Shown: positions 53,501 to 62,795 of the stretch, one piece after another
Numbering within the stretch: the first letter of the stretch is position 1
Layout: each line of letters starts with the position of its first letter
Source: Muricea muricata
Taxonomy: Eukaryota > Cnidaria > Anthozoa > Malacalcyonacea > Plexauridae
Reading direction: 5' to 3'
Assembly (NCBI GenBank): GCA_963855995.1
Contig: OY979717.1
Location: 7,241,290-7,305,289 of the forward strand
Length of the DNA stretch: 64,000 nucleotides
Made by a program: the position numbers and the translations under genes
The notes under the pieces: model-generated
The model's input: only the letters and a program-made list of their open reading frames with translations
The model's database searches: none
Told to the model about the DNA's origin: nothing

Positions 53501-56064
53501 TTGTACAGCAGATAGCGTTTCGACCATTTTCGACTGGGAAAGGTTATTCATTTCCCTCAATAACTATGCAGAGTGTCCCAAAAAATGCAGTCCCAACTTA
53601 AATTCGTGGAATTAGTATTTAATAGTTTTACAAGAATAATATCCAATCATAAACTAAAAATATTTTACTTGATTTTTTAGTAAAGATGTTTCTAAATTTG
53701 CACAAAGAACTTTCACTAGCTGTTTATCTATTTATAGTATAGATTGGCTTGACCGTAACATGTGGTGGAATTACTTTTGTCTTATTAACTATTTTTGCGC
53801 AGGTTGCCAACACAAATTGAGGAACAACAGTGGATCGTTCACATCTGGAAATTTCGTTCACAATTCCAATGCAGATTTCCAGTATTGTTCGTGGTCAATA
53901 AAAGTCGATGTAACCTCAAGAATTTCGCTGAAATTTCCATATCTTTATGTTTCTGACTGTGAAGAAAATTCTTTAGATGTTTATGATGGGGACAGTGCTA
54001 ATACGTCGAAGCTTTTAGCAAACTTTTGTGGAGACAATGCCACATCGGGAGCTACTGTGTTGTCGACAGCAAATAACTTGTATATCACCTTAAAATCTGG
54101 TAGTAATTCCAAAGCCAAAGAAGACATTGAAGACGTGTCGATTAAACGTTTGCAATTCCGTGCAGAATATAACAGTTTCCAAACAGGTACTTAAACTGAA
54201 TTTCGTTTAACGCCAAATTGCCATATAATATTGGCATGACACCTTTATACATACGTAAAACATTACGAGGGTTTTCGTTCAGGTCGGTCAGTAGCTGTTC
54301 GCCGATTTTTTGCATATTTTCTGTCTACATGATGCTTAGATGAGCACTGTAAGAGTTGCCACGATTGGTCAGAAGAAACAGAAATCATGACTCTCGCTTT
54401 AGCTCAAATCAAAACAAGTTTACAAAATGGCGATTAGCCGCTAGCCGTCAGAAAGAAGCCAGTTGTTCTGTAAATTCACTTGTGTAAAAATACCGTGATT
54501 TTCGGGGAATATTCATGTCGACTTCATCTCAGTGAATATTCCGCAATAATCACTAATTCGCCTCGTCTTCGGCAATAATTATCAAATATTGTTCTCTTTT
54601 ATGTGGCAGCACCATTGGTAATCTCCTCGACAGCAGGATTAGCATATACGACAGAAAAGAAGACTCGGCCAAATTTTTCTGCAAAAGTTTTATCAAATGA
54701 TGTTTATCTCAGTACTGAAAAGCCCTCAACGACAACGTTTTCTGCAAGAAATGAAGGACCGGGGACTTCAAGAAATGAAGCACCGGGGGCTGCAAAATCT
54801 ACGAAGAGAATTTCGACAGATAACGTTGTCCACATTGGAATAACAGAGCACTGTAAGAGTTGTCACGATTGTTCAGAATTTAGCGTTGTTCCGTGGGAGT
54901 CTTGCACGAAATACAGACCGAAATCATGACTCACGCTTTAGCTCGAATAAAAACAAGTTTACAAAGTGGCGACTAGCCGCCAGCCGCTAGCAAAATTGAT
55001 AAAATTATATAAGAAGCCAGGTGTTCTGTAGATTCACTTGTGTAAAAAGACCAAAACAATTTTTCGCCTCAGGATCGGTGATTTTCAGGGAATATTCATC
55101 TCGACTTCATCTCGGTGAATATTTTCCGATAATCTCTGATTCACCCTCGCCTCCTGCGAATAGAGATTACTGCATGGTTGGCGAGTGCGTACGATTTTTA
55201 TGCACGAGTTGCTCTCACTCGTTCATTTAGCAATCTTTCACAACAAGTTCATAATAAAAATCGTACAAACGAGCCAACCATGCTGTAATTTGTTTATACC
55301 AAACATATAGAGATTATTTTAAAGCTGGAAACCTGTCAAAGGCGAACAATGCCGAAACAAAATATTGAACTCTCAAAAAGAATCATACCATTTGTTTGAG
55401 GGTCAAAGCTGTTCTTCTTTCCGTTTCATGTTTTTTTTTATTGGGGGAACTCTTCTTCTTTTAGACACAAAAACCAAATACCCTTTCGCTCCTTCCCCAA
55501 CACGGCGGCCATGTTGTGAGCAAAATAACAATACGATTTTCTTCACTAGTGAGAAAAACCGTATAGCCAATCAAAATGCCGATACGATAAATTTTCACTA
55601 GTGAAAAAAATCGTACGGCCAATGAAAACGCTTATTCGCTTCTCCACAGTGAAAATACGACTTTTATTTCACACGTTTACCTCGCTTAAATCTCTATGTA
55701 TGGCATAATTATCAAATATTGTTCTCTCTTATTTAGCAGCACCATCGGTAATCTCATCGACAGTAGGATTAACATATACGACAGAAAAGAAGACTCGACC
55801 AAAATTTTCTGCAGAAGTTTTATCAAATGTTTATGTCAGTACAGAAAAACCCTCAACGACAACGTTTTCTGCAAGAGATGAAGCACCGGGGGCTGCGAAA
55901 GCTACGAAGAGAATTTCTACAGATAACGTTGTCAAGACTGGAATAACAGTGGCGCAAAAAATCAAGAACGAAAATCCATCTTATATTTATTCCATGATTG
56001 CCTTGCCAGTTCTTGCAATTTTGATATTGTTCAGCGTAGTTGGAGCTATGTATTATTGGAGAAG
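50445..56064 (+). CDS. Gene 3: ApeC-CUB transmembrane receptor, tail incomplete
   Basis: Third paralogue. Exons 50445-50523 (signal peptide), 52010-52240 and 53081-53476 (ApeC), 53803-54186 (CUB), 54610-54852 (stalk, duplicated) and 55740-56064 (stalk and transmembrane helix). They total 1658 nt in one frame ending in phase 2, as in genes 1 and 2. The cytoplasmic exons are not securely found. Unspliced reading past 56064 stops at 56191; candidate acceptors at 56339 and 56522 give short, unconvincing tails. Either the tail lies further right, or it has been lost. ApeC exons are nearest to those of gene 2, the stalk is the longest of the three. Confidence 0.82.
50524..52009. other. Gene 3 intron 1
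   Basis: Nothing recognised except AT-rich intronic sequence. Confidence 0.4.
52010..52240 (+). CDS. Gene 3 exon 2: ApeC domain, N-terminal half
   Basis: Reads NWPLGTYTVPKPKSGCP, then WKEAWRFQDLENN, FHMDAKITNNDITRGFC and PWPR before GTAAAC. 231 nt, phase 1-1. This is the best-preserved ApeC N-terminal half in the window. Confidence 0.9.
53081..53476 (+). CDS. Gene 3 exon 3: ApeC domain, C-terminal half
   Basis: Reads GSYCIYR, CPPNMTEGFIDWYDE, LPDGIY, LLYCCHT, PFYLLPYGSQRCQRV, YDTEDENN, GHHVFTDQ and KVYYCYYE. 396 nt, phase 1-1, acceptor TTTATTCTAG, donor G/GTAAGC. Confidence 0.92.
53803..54186 (+). CDS. Gene 3 exon 4: CUB domain
   Basis: Complete CUB domain of 127 residues with four cysteines (GCQHK, YCSW, DCEEN, NFCG), SLDVYDGDS and LYITLKSGS. 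Phase 1-1. It ends FQTG, similar to the FQFG/FQLG ends of the gene 2 CUB exons. Confidence 0.92.
54345..55160 (+). repeat. About 500-bp direct duplication around the gene 3 stalk exon
   Basis: CACTGTAAGAGTTG at 54345 recurs at 54850, and both copies continue with AAATCATGACTC, CGCTTTAGCTC, AAAACAAGTTTACAAA, TTCACTTGTGTAAAA and GGGAATATTCAT. The stalk exon follows each copy (54610 and 55740); the second interval is lengthened by an insertion at about 55163-55700. Confidence 0.8.
54610..54852 (+). CDS. Gene 3 exon 5: duplicated stalk exon
   Basis: 81 codons nearly identical to the first part of 55740-56064 (PLVISSTAGLAYTTEKKTRP, EKPSTTTFSAR, KSTKRISTDN) with an extra repeat of the RNEGPG/RNEAPG type. 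It lacks the membrane helix. The donor CACT/GTAAGA gives phase 1, so it can splice in frame to 55740. If the donor is not used, the frame stops at 54929, which would yield a secreted form. Confidence 0.68.
55172..55283. mobile_element. Hairpin MITE in the gene 3 intron
   Basis: GCATGGTTGGC and CGTACGATTTTTAT are mirrored by ATAAAAATCGTAC and GCCAACCATGC. It lies at the left of the sequence that lengthens the second duplicate. Related TCGTAC/CACTAGTGA motifs follow to 55620. Confidence 0.6.
55740..56064 (+). CDS. Gene 3 exon 6: stalk and transmembrane helix
   Basis: Thr/Ser/Lys-rich stalk of about 75 residues, then the helix YIYSMIALPVLAILILFSVV and YYWRR. Phase 1 in, phase 2 out at AG/GTGCGT. 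The acceptor at 55739 is chosen by comparison with the duplicate exon. Confidence 0.88.
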
Positions 56065-56329
56065 GTGCGTACATATAACGCTCAAATGTGGTACTCACGC
56101 ATGTGCAACGACGAGTATTTTAAGTTCTTCTTGTCTTATCCACGAAATACTGTATGCTAACCTATACCAAATAATAACACATACAGTATAGCCCACATGT
56201 CTAATACTCCTATAGATAAAGTTGCGAAATGCATCATATAGTATGTCAATTCATTTGGAATTTAATGCGTTAGCAAGACTATTTCTATGTAATTATTGAG
56301 GAAAATCAACATCTATATATTATGAATTG

Positions 56330-56570
56330 TCATTTTTCAGCGACATACCTGTAATTGCAAGGGATATTTTCAAACCCCCCCCCCCCTCCCCGCCCACTAA
56401 ATGCATTGCTGGGTTTCACTCACGTGATACGTTTAGCGCTGGGGTTAATTATTATATGTATTAAACTTCTGTTTGGTTACATATATATATATAATTTGAC
56501 GAAATTTGCTCGCTTCCACCAGGCACAAAGCGGCAATATGTGACAGTGAAACCCACCTATAAACGAACGA
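56330..56570 (+). other. Possible gene 3 tail region
   Basis: A good acceptor (CATTTTTCAG) at 56339 opens a phase 2 frame starting SDIPVIARDIFK, which then runs into a C-rich tract and no matching donor is seen. A second acceptor at 56522 would give RHKAAICDSETHL and a stop. Neither contains an NPxY motif. Confidence 0.25.
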
Positions 56571-56805
56571 CAAAGCAGGCTTTAAAAAATGAAGCAAAGG
56601 GTGTTTCGGACGTTACTGGGAGGCCCTCCCCCCAGTCTATGTTATCAAAGCATCATAAAAACATCACTTTATCACATCGCTTATAAATGAGGGGGGGGTT
56701 GATTTGGGGAGAAGTGATGCCTTTCAAGCCAATCTTTTAAAACATGCCCTGGATATAAAATTGCATCATGTATTCATTGCTTATTCATTAGTCTCAAACG
56801 CTATA

Positions 56806-58381
56806 CAATGCGACTCACGATATTACTTTTATGAGATATTTATGCCGTACGTATTCAAAATGAGCATTTCTATTCATTAAAACTTACGAACATCAAAACA
56901 AAGTTGTGAGAAGATCTTTACGATGTTGATATTTGATGTTAGTCACATGACTGAAAAAATATGGCGTTGTTCCATATTTGGGGTGGACCACGCCATTAGT
57001 TTTAAAAATATGATAACACGACAGGACGTCGTTTTTAACTTAATTGGAAGTGGAAACGACATTCTTTAACCAAAAACAGCATAGTTAACAACAAGAGAAT
57101 GTTTTAGCTAGAAAATAAACGAACTTGGTGTCATAGTTGAAGGATTTTTCAAAGATTACGTGGAACGGTCGAAAAGAGGGATTCTGGACTTCTAAAATGG
57201 ATAAGAATGGAAGGTATTAGGCGTTTGAAGGAGAACTGTTCGTAAATTATCATGATCAACGTCTATCAACATTTTGAGAAAGTTTGCTTTGCCATATATT
57301 TTCAAAACTAGCAATGATGGATTTCTGGTAAGCAATAATAATTCTAAAAGTACCTCCAGTGGTGTCGTGGAATAAACGTTTGGAACTGGATTGAGGAAAA
57401 AAAATGCTTGAGAGCACAACAAGTCGAGAAAGACAAGACAGACAAGTCGAGATCAACATGATAATGCTGGAAAAGGAACTTCTGATAAAAGGTTTTAGGT
57501 ACCTGCCAAAGAAGTGGTAGAACGATCATTTAGATCTGTATTATTAGCAACCAACATGTCTTCATATGTGCCTAAATGTGCAAAAGAGACCTCTGATCCC
57601 TATTTCCGCTGTTACCAGCAGAACTCGTTTACTTTGCCACTTTTTTGTTGACTCCTTAGCCTCGCTGGTCACATACCATCATTGAATATCAATAATCTAA
57701 CCCATGCATAAATTTTCCAAGCTTTATCATGCTGATTTCGTCTGCCCGTCAAAAGGACAAACTTCTGTTGTGCTCTCAAGCATTTTTTTGCCTCAATCCA
57801 GTGCCAAACGTTTATTCCACGACACCAGTGGAGGTACTTTTAGAATTATTATTGCTTACCAGAAATCCATCATTGCTAGTTTTGAAAATATATGGCAAAG
57901 CAAACTTTCTCAAAATGTTGATAGACATTGATCATGATAATTTACGAACAGTTCTCCTTCAAACGCCTAATATCTCCCACTCTTATCCATTTTAGAAATC
58001 CAGAATCCCTCTTTTCCACGGCTCCACGTAATCTTTGAAAAATCCTTCAACTATGACACCAAGTTCGTTTATTTTCTAGCTAAAACATTCTCTTGTTGTT
58101 ACCTATGCTGTTTTTGGTTAAAGAATGTCGTTCCCACTTCCAATTAAGTTAAAAACGACGTCTTATCGTGTTATCATATTTTTAAAACTAATGGCGTGGT
58201 CCGCTTGAAATATGGAACAGTGCCATATTTTTTTAGTCATGTGACTAACATCAAATATCAACATCGTAAAGATCTTCTCACAACTTTGTTTTGATGTTCG
58301 TAAGTTTTAATGAATAGCAATGCTCATTTTGAATACGTACGGCATAAATATCTCATACAAGTTATATCGTGAGTCGCAGTG
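56806..58381. mobile_element. Long-TIR non-autonomous DNA element, copy B (inverted)
   Basis: 1576 bp flanked by TA; ends CAATGCGACTCACGATAT and, inverted, CACTGCGACTCACGATAT. The arms are inverted repeats of each other and match those of copy A (8753-10338). The unique centre (about 57460-57700) is the reverse complement of the copy A centre, so the two copies face opposite ways. Confidence 0.82.
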
Positions 58382-58541
58382 TACATGAGTGAATGTTGCT
58401 GAGTACAGATCCTCTCAAAGTCTATGCAGTAATGAACTTAACAAAGGTAATATTACCTTTCTTTTTAGAAATAAAAAGAAAGATGCAGCCACAATAAACA
58501 AGAAAAGTGACTGGATAGAAAACAAAGCTGTGGATGTATGA

Positions 58542-58877
58542 TCGTATGATCCAATTACAAAAATTAGTAATGTAAAGATAACATATAGATACATATCCAT
58601 TGAGTGTCAAGGAGACCCGTGCGCTTTGCAAAACAACTACGAAATTTGTCACTCCAGCAAAAGATGGAGTAATGTGCAAGGGAAGGTCAAGGAAGTTGCG
58701 AATATTTATATTGCTTCAGAGCTATATAGGTTTGCTATACAGGCAAAGACATGGAACTATATTTTTATATCATGCAGGAAATATCAACCTGTCAATTATT
58801 TGTATTACAGTAACATAAACGTTTTGTTTTACCCTCCTAAAGTAGATGAAGAGAAGAGGCTGGATCAAGTGTCCTGA
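58542..58877 (+). CDS. Unassigned open frame, about 111 codons
   Basis: Open from a TGA at 58539 to a TGA at 58875, with no ATG near the start, so it could only be a spliced exon. The middle has a secreted-domain look (IECQGDPCALQNNYEIC, SSKRWSNVQGKV, FISCRKYQP). I do not recognise a family, and a - strand open frame overlaps it. The hAT MITE inserted 3 bp after the stop. Chance is a real possibility. Confidence 0.25.
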   Translation, partial: SYDPITKISNVKITYRYISIECQGDPCALQNNYEICHSSKRWSNVQGKVKEVANIYIASELYRFAIQAKTWNYIFISCRKYQPVNYLYYSNINVLFYPPKVDEEKRLDQVS

Positions 58878-58880
58878 TGT

Positions 58881-59183
58881 CAGGGATGTAGCCAGGGGGG
58901 GGGGAGCCGAGGGAGCCGCGGCTCCCCCCCCCCCTTTCGTTGATAGAGACGTTTAGCAAAGACGACATAACGCCTTTGACAACGCCAAAGCGAGGTAAAA
59001 ACGATGTGGAAATGCCGTGAGCATATCTGGAGATGGGTAATCACGGCATTTTACGTCGCATTGACGTCACGTCTCTTTGCTAAACCTCCCTAGTATTTAA
59101 CGCGATAGGTGCGTCAAACCTATCATAATTATTAGTATCAGCAGCCCCCCCCCCCCCCTTTGAAAGTTCTGGCTACGTCCCTG
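58881..59183. mobile_element. hAT MITE, 303 bp
   Basis: Ends CAGGGATGTAGCCAG and CTGGCTACGTCCCTG with the perfect 8-bp target duplication CCTGATGT at 58873-58880 and 59184-59191. It has long G and C runs just inside the ends and inner palindromes (AGAGACGT...ACGTCTCT). Confidence 0.92.
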
Positions 59184-59191
59184 CCTGATGT

Positions 59192-60576
59192 TGCATGCTT
59201 GATTCGATCGCAGGCTCCAAACATTTATGAGTTATAACTGTGTAACAAACCTATTAGCTTTATCATGCAACAGGTGCTCTACCTTACAATCTGCCTCATG
59301 GGTATCTGTATAATTCATGTTAATCACGGTTATGCGATTACGTGAATAAGTTAACCAAATCATTAACAAAAATTCTCTTTCGTTATTTCTCTGACGGTAT
59401 ACTGGTAATGACGATTTGGTTTGATTGTTCATGTAAATGATGAATACTGGCATCCATGATGTTAATGATAATGAGGATCTGTGAAATGGAATGTATACAA
59501 AAATCCATAAGATTGTCTATACGCATTTTAGAGCCCTTGTTGATAACAGCATGAAATTAATGATCATTCTGTGTAAATATGTAATATTTCCAATATTTTA
59601 TTGCTAATTTATTCTTAATAAACTACTGAACAGAACTCTTAGAACGGCGAATGGAGTCTTATTGTTGAGTTTAACTAAAAAAGAATTGGCAATGCATGGA
59701 ATAAAAATGTCTTCAAATAAATGCATACTATGGATACAGTATATGCCGAATTCAATGTACAATGCCAATGGTATAGTGTTTACAGTGAATGAATCCATGG
59801 ATTGCTATACATTTTCCATAGTGTGGAAATACACAATTATTATGCAATTATTTTGAATCAAAATCCTTTTTACTTTCAAATGTTCATACAATATATTCCC
59901 ATACTATTGACTTTTAATTTGCTTCCAGCGTAATTTAGGGGAGCGATATTGACGGTTGGTTAAAAAATAATGCTAGCCAACATTAGGTGCTCATGTAATG
60001 CGTAATCAGCATTACCACATACAAACTTTTTTATCTGTCTGGAAAAGGAAAAAGACTTTGTAGGCGTTTCTATGATATCATGATATACTTTTTTTGCATA
60101 AAAACATAGGGTAAATACAAGAACTGCACATTCTTTAATTTGTGACGGTTCAGATGAATCTTTATATAGCGATATATTGCTATTTATAGACAGTTTAAAG
60201 TTTTAGTCTCATAATATAATTGGCTCATAGAGTAGAAGATAGAGCGTGAAACACCGTAATTTTGTTACAATGTACACAAGTTTTCAATATTGTGATACAC
60301 TGGATATTGACAAACTCCCTTTCAAAATAAACACATGCACCGGCCGTTGATTGATGTCCAATACTGGCGATCGGAGTCCGATGGAGAAATCTCTCTTACA
60401 GGTGGTTCCGATCGATCCGATGGTAAAAGATGTTTACCGTCCGAGAAATGTTTGACAAGTGGAGAACTATAATACCCATACGCATTTACTGCTATTGTTA
60501 ATTATAGTAAACAGCTTAGACCAACGCTTTTTTTACGTTTTTTCGAAGTGTCGATTTTTTTTCAATTGCTCATGGC
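59192..60576. other. Spacer without recognised genes
   Basis: AT-rich. A weak resemblance between about 59745-59870 and the gene 3 upstream region (49845-49950) was noticed; see findings. No exon identified. Confidence 0.35.
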
Positions 60577-60850
60577 GATGGTAAAATGACGTAATTGCAA
60601 AGCTCTGTGCAGTACAGTCTTGAAGCAAGAAGGTTTGCAAGAATGGCAAATGTCAAATGGTACGATGGATCCGATCGATCCATCGGACAAGCAATTTTAA
60701 GATCGGACAAATATTTTACCGATGGTGAAATGACGTAATTGCAAAGTGCTATGCATTACAATCTTGAAGCAAGAGAGTTTGCAAGCATGGCAAATGTCAG
60801 ATGGTTCGATAGATCGATCGGATCCATCGGACAAGGAATTTTACGGTTAG
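60577..60850. repeat. 144-bp tandem duplication
   Basis: GATGGTAAAATGACGTAATTGCAAAG at 60577 and GATGGTGAAATGACGTAATTGCAAAG at 60721 start two units. Each continues with CTTGAAGCAAGA, TTTGCAAG-ATGGCAAATGTCA and several GATCCATCGGACAA blocks. The GATC-rich palindromes extend left to about 60365. Confidence 0.8.
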
Positions 60851-60865
60851 ATTCAAACAGTTGTA

Positions 60866-62515
60866 TTCAAATGTCCTTAAGTCATGTATTCTTAATGAAT
60901 TAGATTTCTGAAAGAACAAAATCTCTAAAAGTCTTATTATTCCGCCTGACGTAGGCGAGGCGGAGTTGATAATTCACCACGTTTCTGGGTTTTTTTCGGT
61001 GTCGCAAGTTGGCGCAGCGCTCATGGGCGATACCGCTGGCACAAGCCGCGTGAGCCGACCTAAACACTGCGTTTAAACTCAATTTCTAGCGGAGTATGTC
61101 AACAAAACACGCATTTAAACATGTATGCTAGAACATCTAAACCGCAAGAAGGTTTACGTGCAAAGATCCTCATGCAAAATGTTTTAAAGCGACAAATTCC
61201 ACCGCGAAACTTTACCGAGGAGCGATGTATCGCGGTGAAGTTTTGAGAGCGTGTTTCCGTCAATTTCTGTTGTGTTTCCACTTTGTAGGAAATTTCTACA
61301 CAAGAATCAAGCGCAAATTCTGCTTAAATATCTATATATAAAACACAATTTTTAACATGTAACAGTTAGCAAAAAGGGACAGGAAGGTTCTTTATCAAAA
61401 CATTGCTCCAAAAATGTTTTAAAATGGCAAATTTTGACACTAGACTCCATCCCATTCCATGATCAAGGAATGAGTCTAGGAAATGTGTTTCTAATTCTAA
61501 TCACGAAGTATTCGTTGTGATTTCTTTCCTCGGTTTTCTACACCTGTATGTTGAGATGCTGATATGTAAAATGATTTATTTGCTTGTTAGATCTCATACA
61601 TTTATAAAAGGTAAGAGACATTTAACATTCCAATTCCAGAAATACATATGTTAGTCTAAAGTTTCCAACAAATTATATCGTGGAGACTTCAGACAGTGTG
61701 CTGCAGAATTGATTTAAATGATGCTATCAGGTTAATATATTTGTGTATTGTATACACTTTTAGTAAAATTTTCTTTACTTGCAACTACCCAAAAACAAAA
61801 CAGCCATATGTTGGTGGTATTATGACAAAAGAATCTTGTTTGATATAATTATGTACTATGAAAGTCTTTAATTTAAATTGAATTCTAAAAAATGCAATCT
61901 TACTAGGACTCTGGGCAGAGTGCCTGGCAAGTCACTCAGACATTGATTTTTGGTTATCTTAGTGATTATATATAAGATGTGCTAGCAATGTCTTAAAATG
62001 CCTTGGAAGGTACCCTAATAATAACTGATTTAAAAAGGAATTCGTTGGGCAGAACAGAAATAAGTGAATATACCCACCCCCAACGAACTCTCTAGTTACA
62101 GCCCTGCCTGGCCTTGTGATTATTTTCGTTGTGGCAGGCGAAGTGAACGCCTTAGAAGGCGTCTTGTTTCATGTCATAAGCCTGTTTAAAATTTAGAATT
62201 TTATCGGCATATGAAATAGCAAGATTTATCAAAGAACGAAGCAATATGGTTGCATTTGGTTATTATTGCATTTTATTCAAGATTAGCATGTATTGTAAGC
62301 GTTAAGTTTCAGCCGTATATAGTTGTTGTTATAGGTTTGAGCTGAATAAAGTTCTATTCAATTGTTCTTGCTTGTATTTTTGCATTTTACAGAAGAAGCA
62401 AGCATATTGATTATTTTACGTTAGCCGGATAAAAGGAGTCTTCACTAGTTGTTCGATCGAAACGAGGAAAATAGTATAACTGTGCATAATTAACTTGCTA
62501 CACTAAACATTGCTC
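60866..62515. other. Spacer without recognised genes
   Basis: Mostly AT-rich, with a GC-richer patch at 60945-61090. A short relative of the 22890 inverted-repeat family lies at about 62015-62107, ending near AGTTACAGCCCTG. Confidence 0.35.
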
Positions 62516-62652
62516 TGTTATAACAGTGGTTTGTAATATTCTACTATAGGACACACTCGTTGGGTTGTTATGACTATATTCATCTTTAATATCAATGTCA
62601 TTCTAATGTATACAAGTGACGTCACATACATGCATGACGTCAGGTTATTACA
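62516..62652 (-). repeat. Probable 3' LTR of the Ty3/gypsy element
   Basis: In the - strand sense it starts TGTAATAACC directly after a purine tract (AAGGGAGGGA, complement of 62653-62662) that fits the plus-strand primer site. A matching end ...GTTATAACA lies at 62516, giving TGTxATAAC inverted ends. The far end is tentative because the 5' LTR is outside the window. Confidence 0.5.
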
Positions 62653-62795
62653 TCCCTCCCTTGTTTTGGAAGGATGTTCGTCGGGCCTTGTCCGTAAACG
62701 TAACTTGAAAGAAGAAAAACAGCAACTAAAATAAATTCAATCGTCTCAGAAGATACATATGTATATATAGATAGAGTAGTGAAACGTAGACGGTC

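Noticed and set aside
56339..56460. Gene 3 tail exon starting SDIPVIARDIFK
   Set aside because: Good acceptor, but the frame enters a C run and no phase-compatible donor is seen; not counted as an exon.
58415..58679. Minus-strand hydrophobic frames (LYVIFTLLIFVIGSYD type)
   Set aside because: AT-rich antisense frames often look hydrophobic; no homologue recognised.
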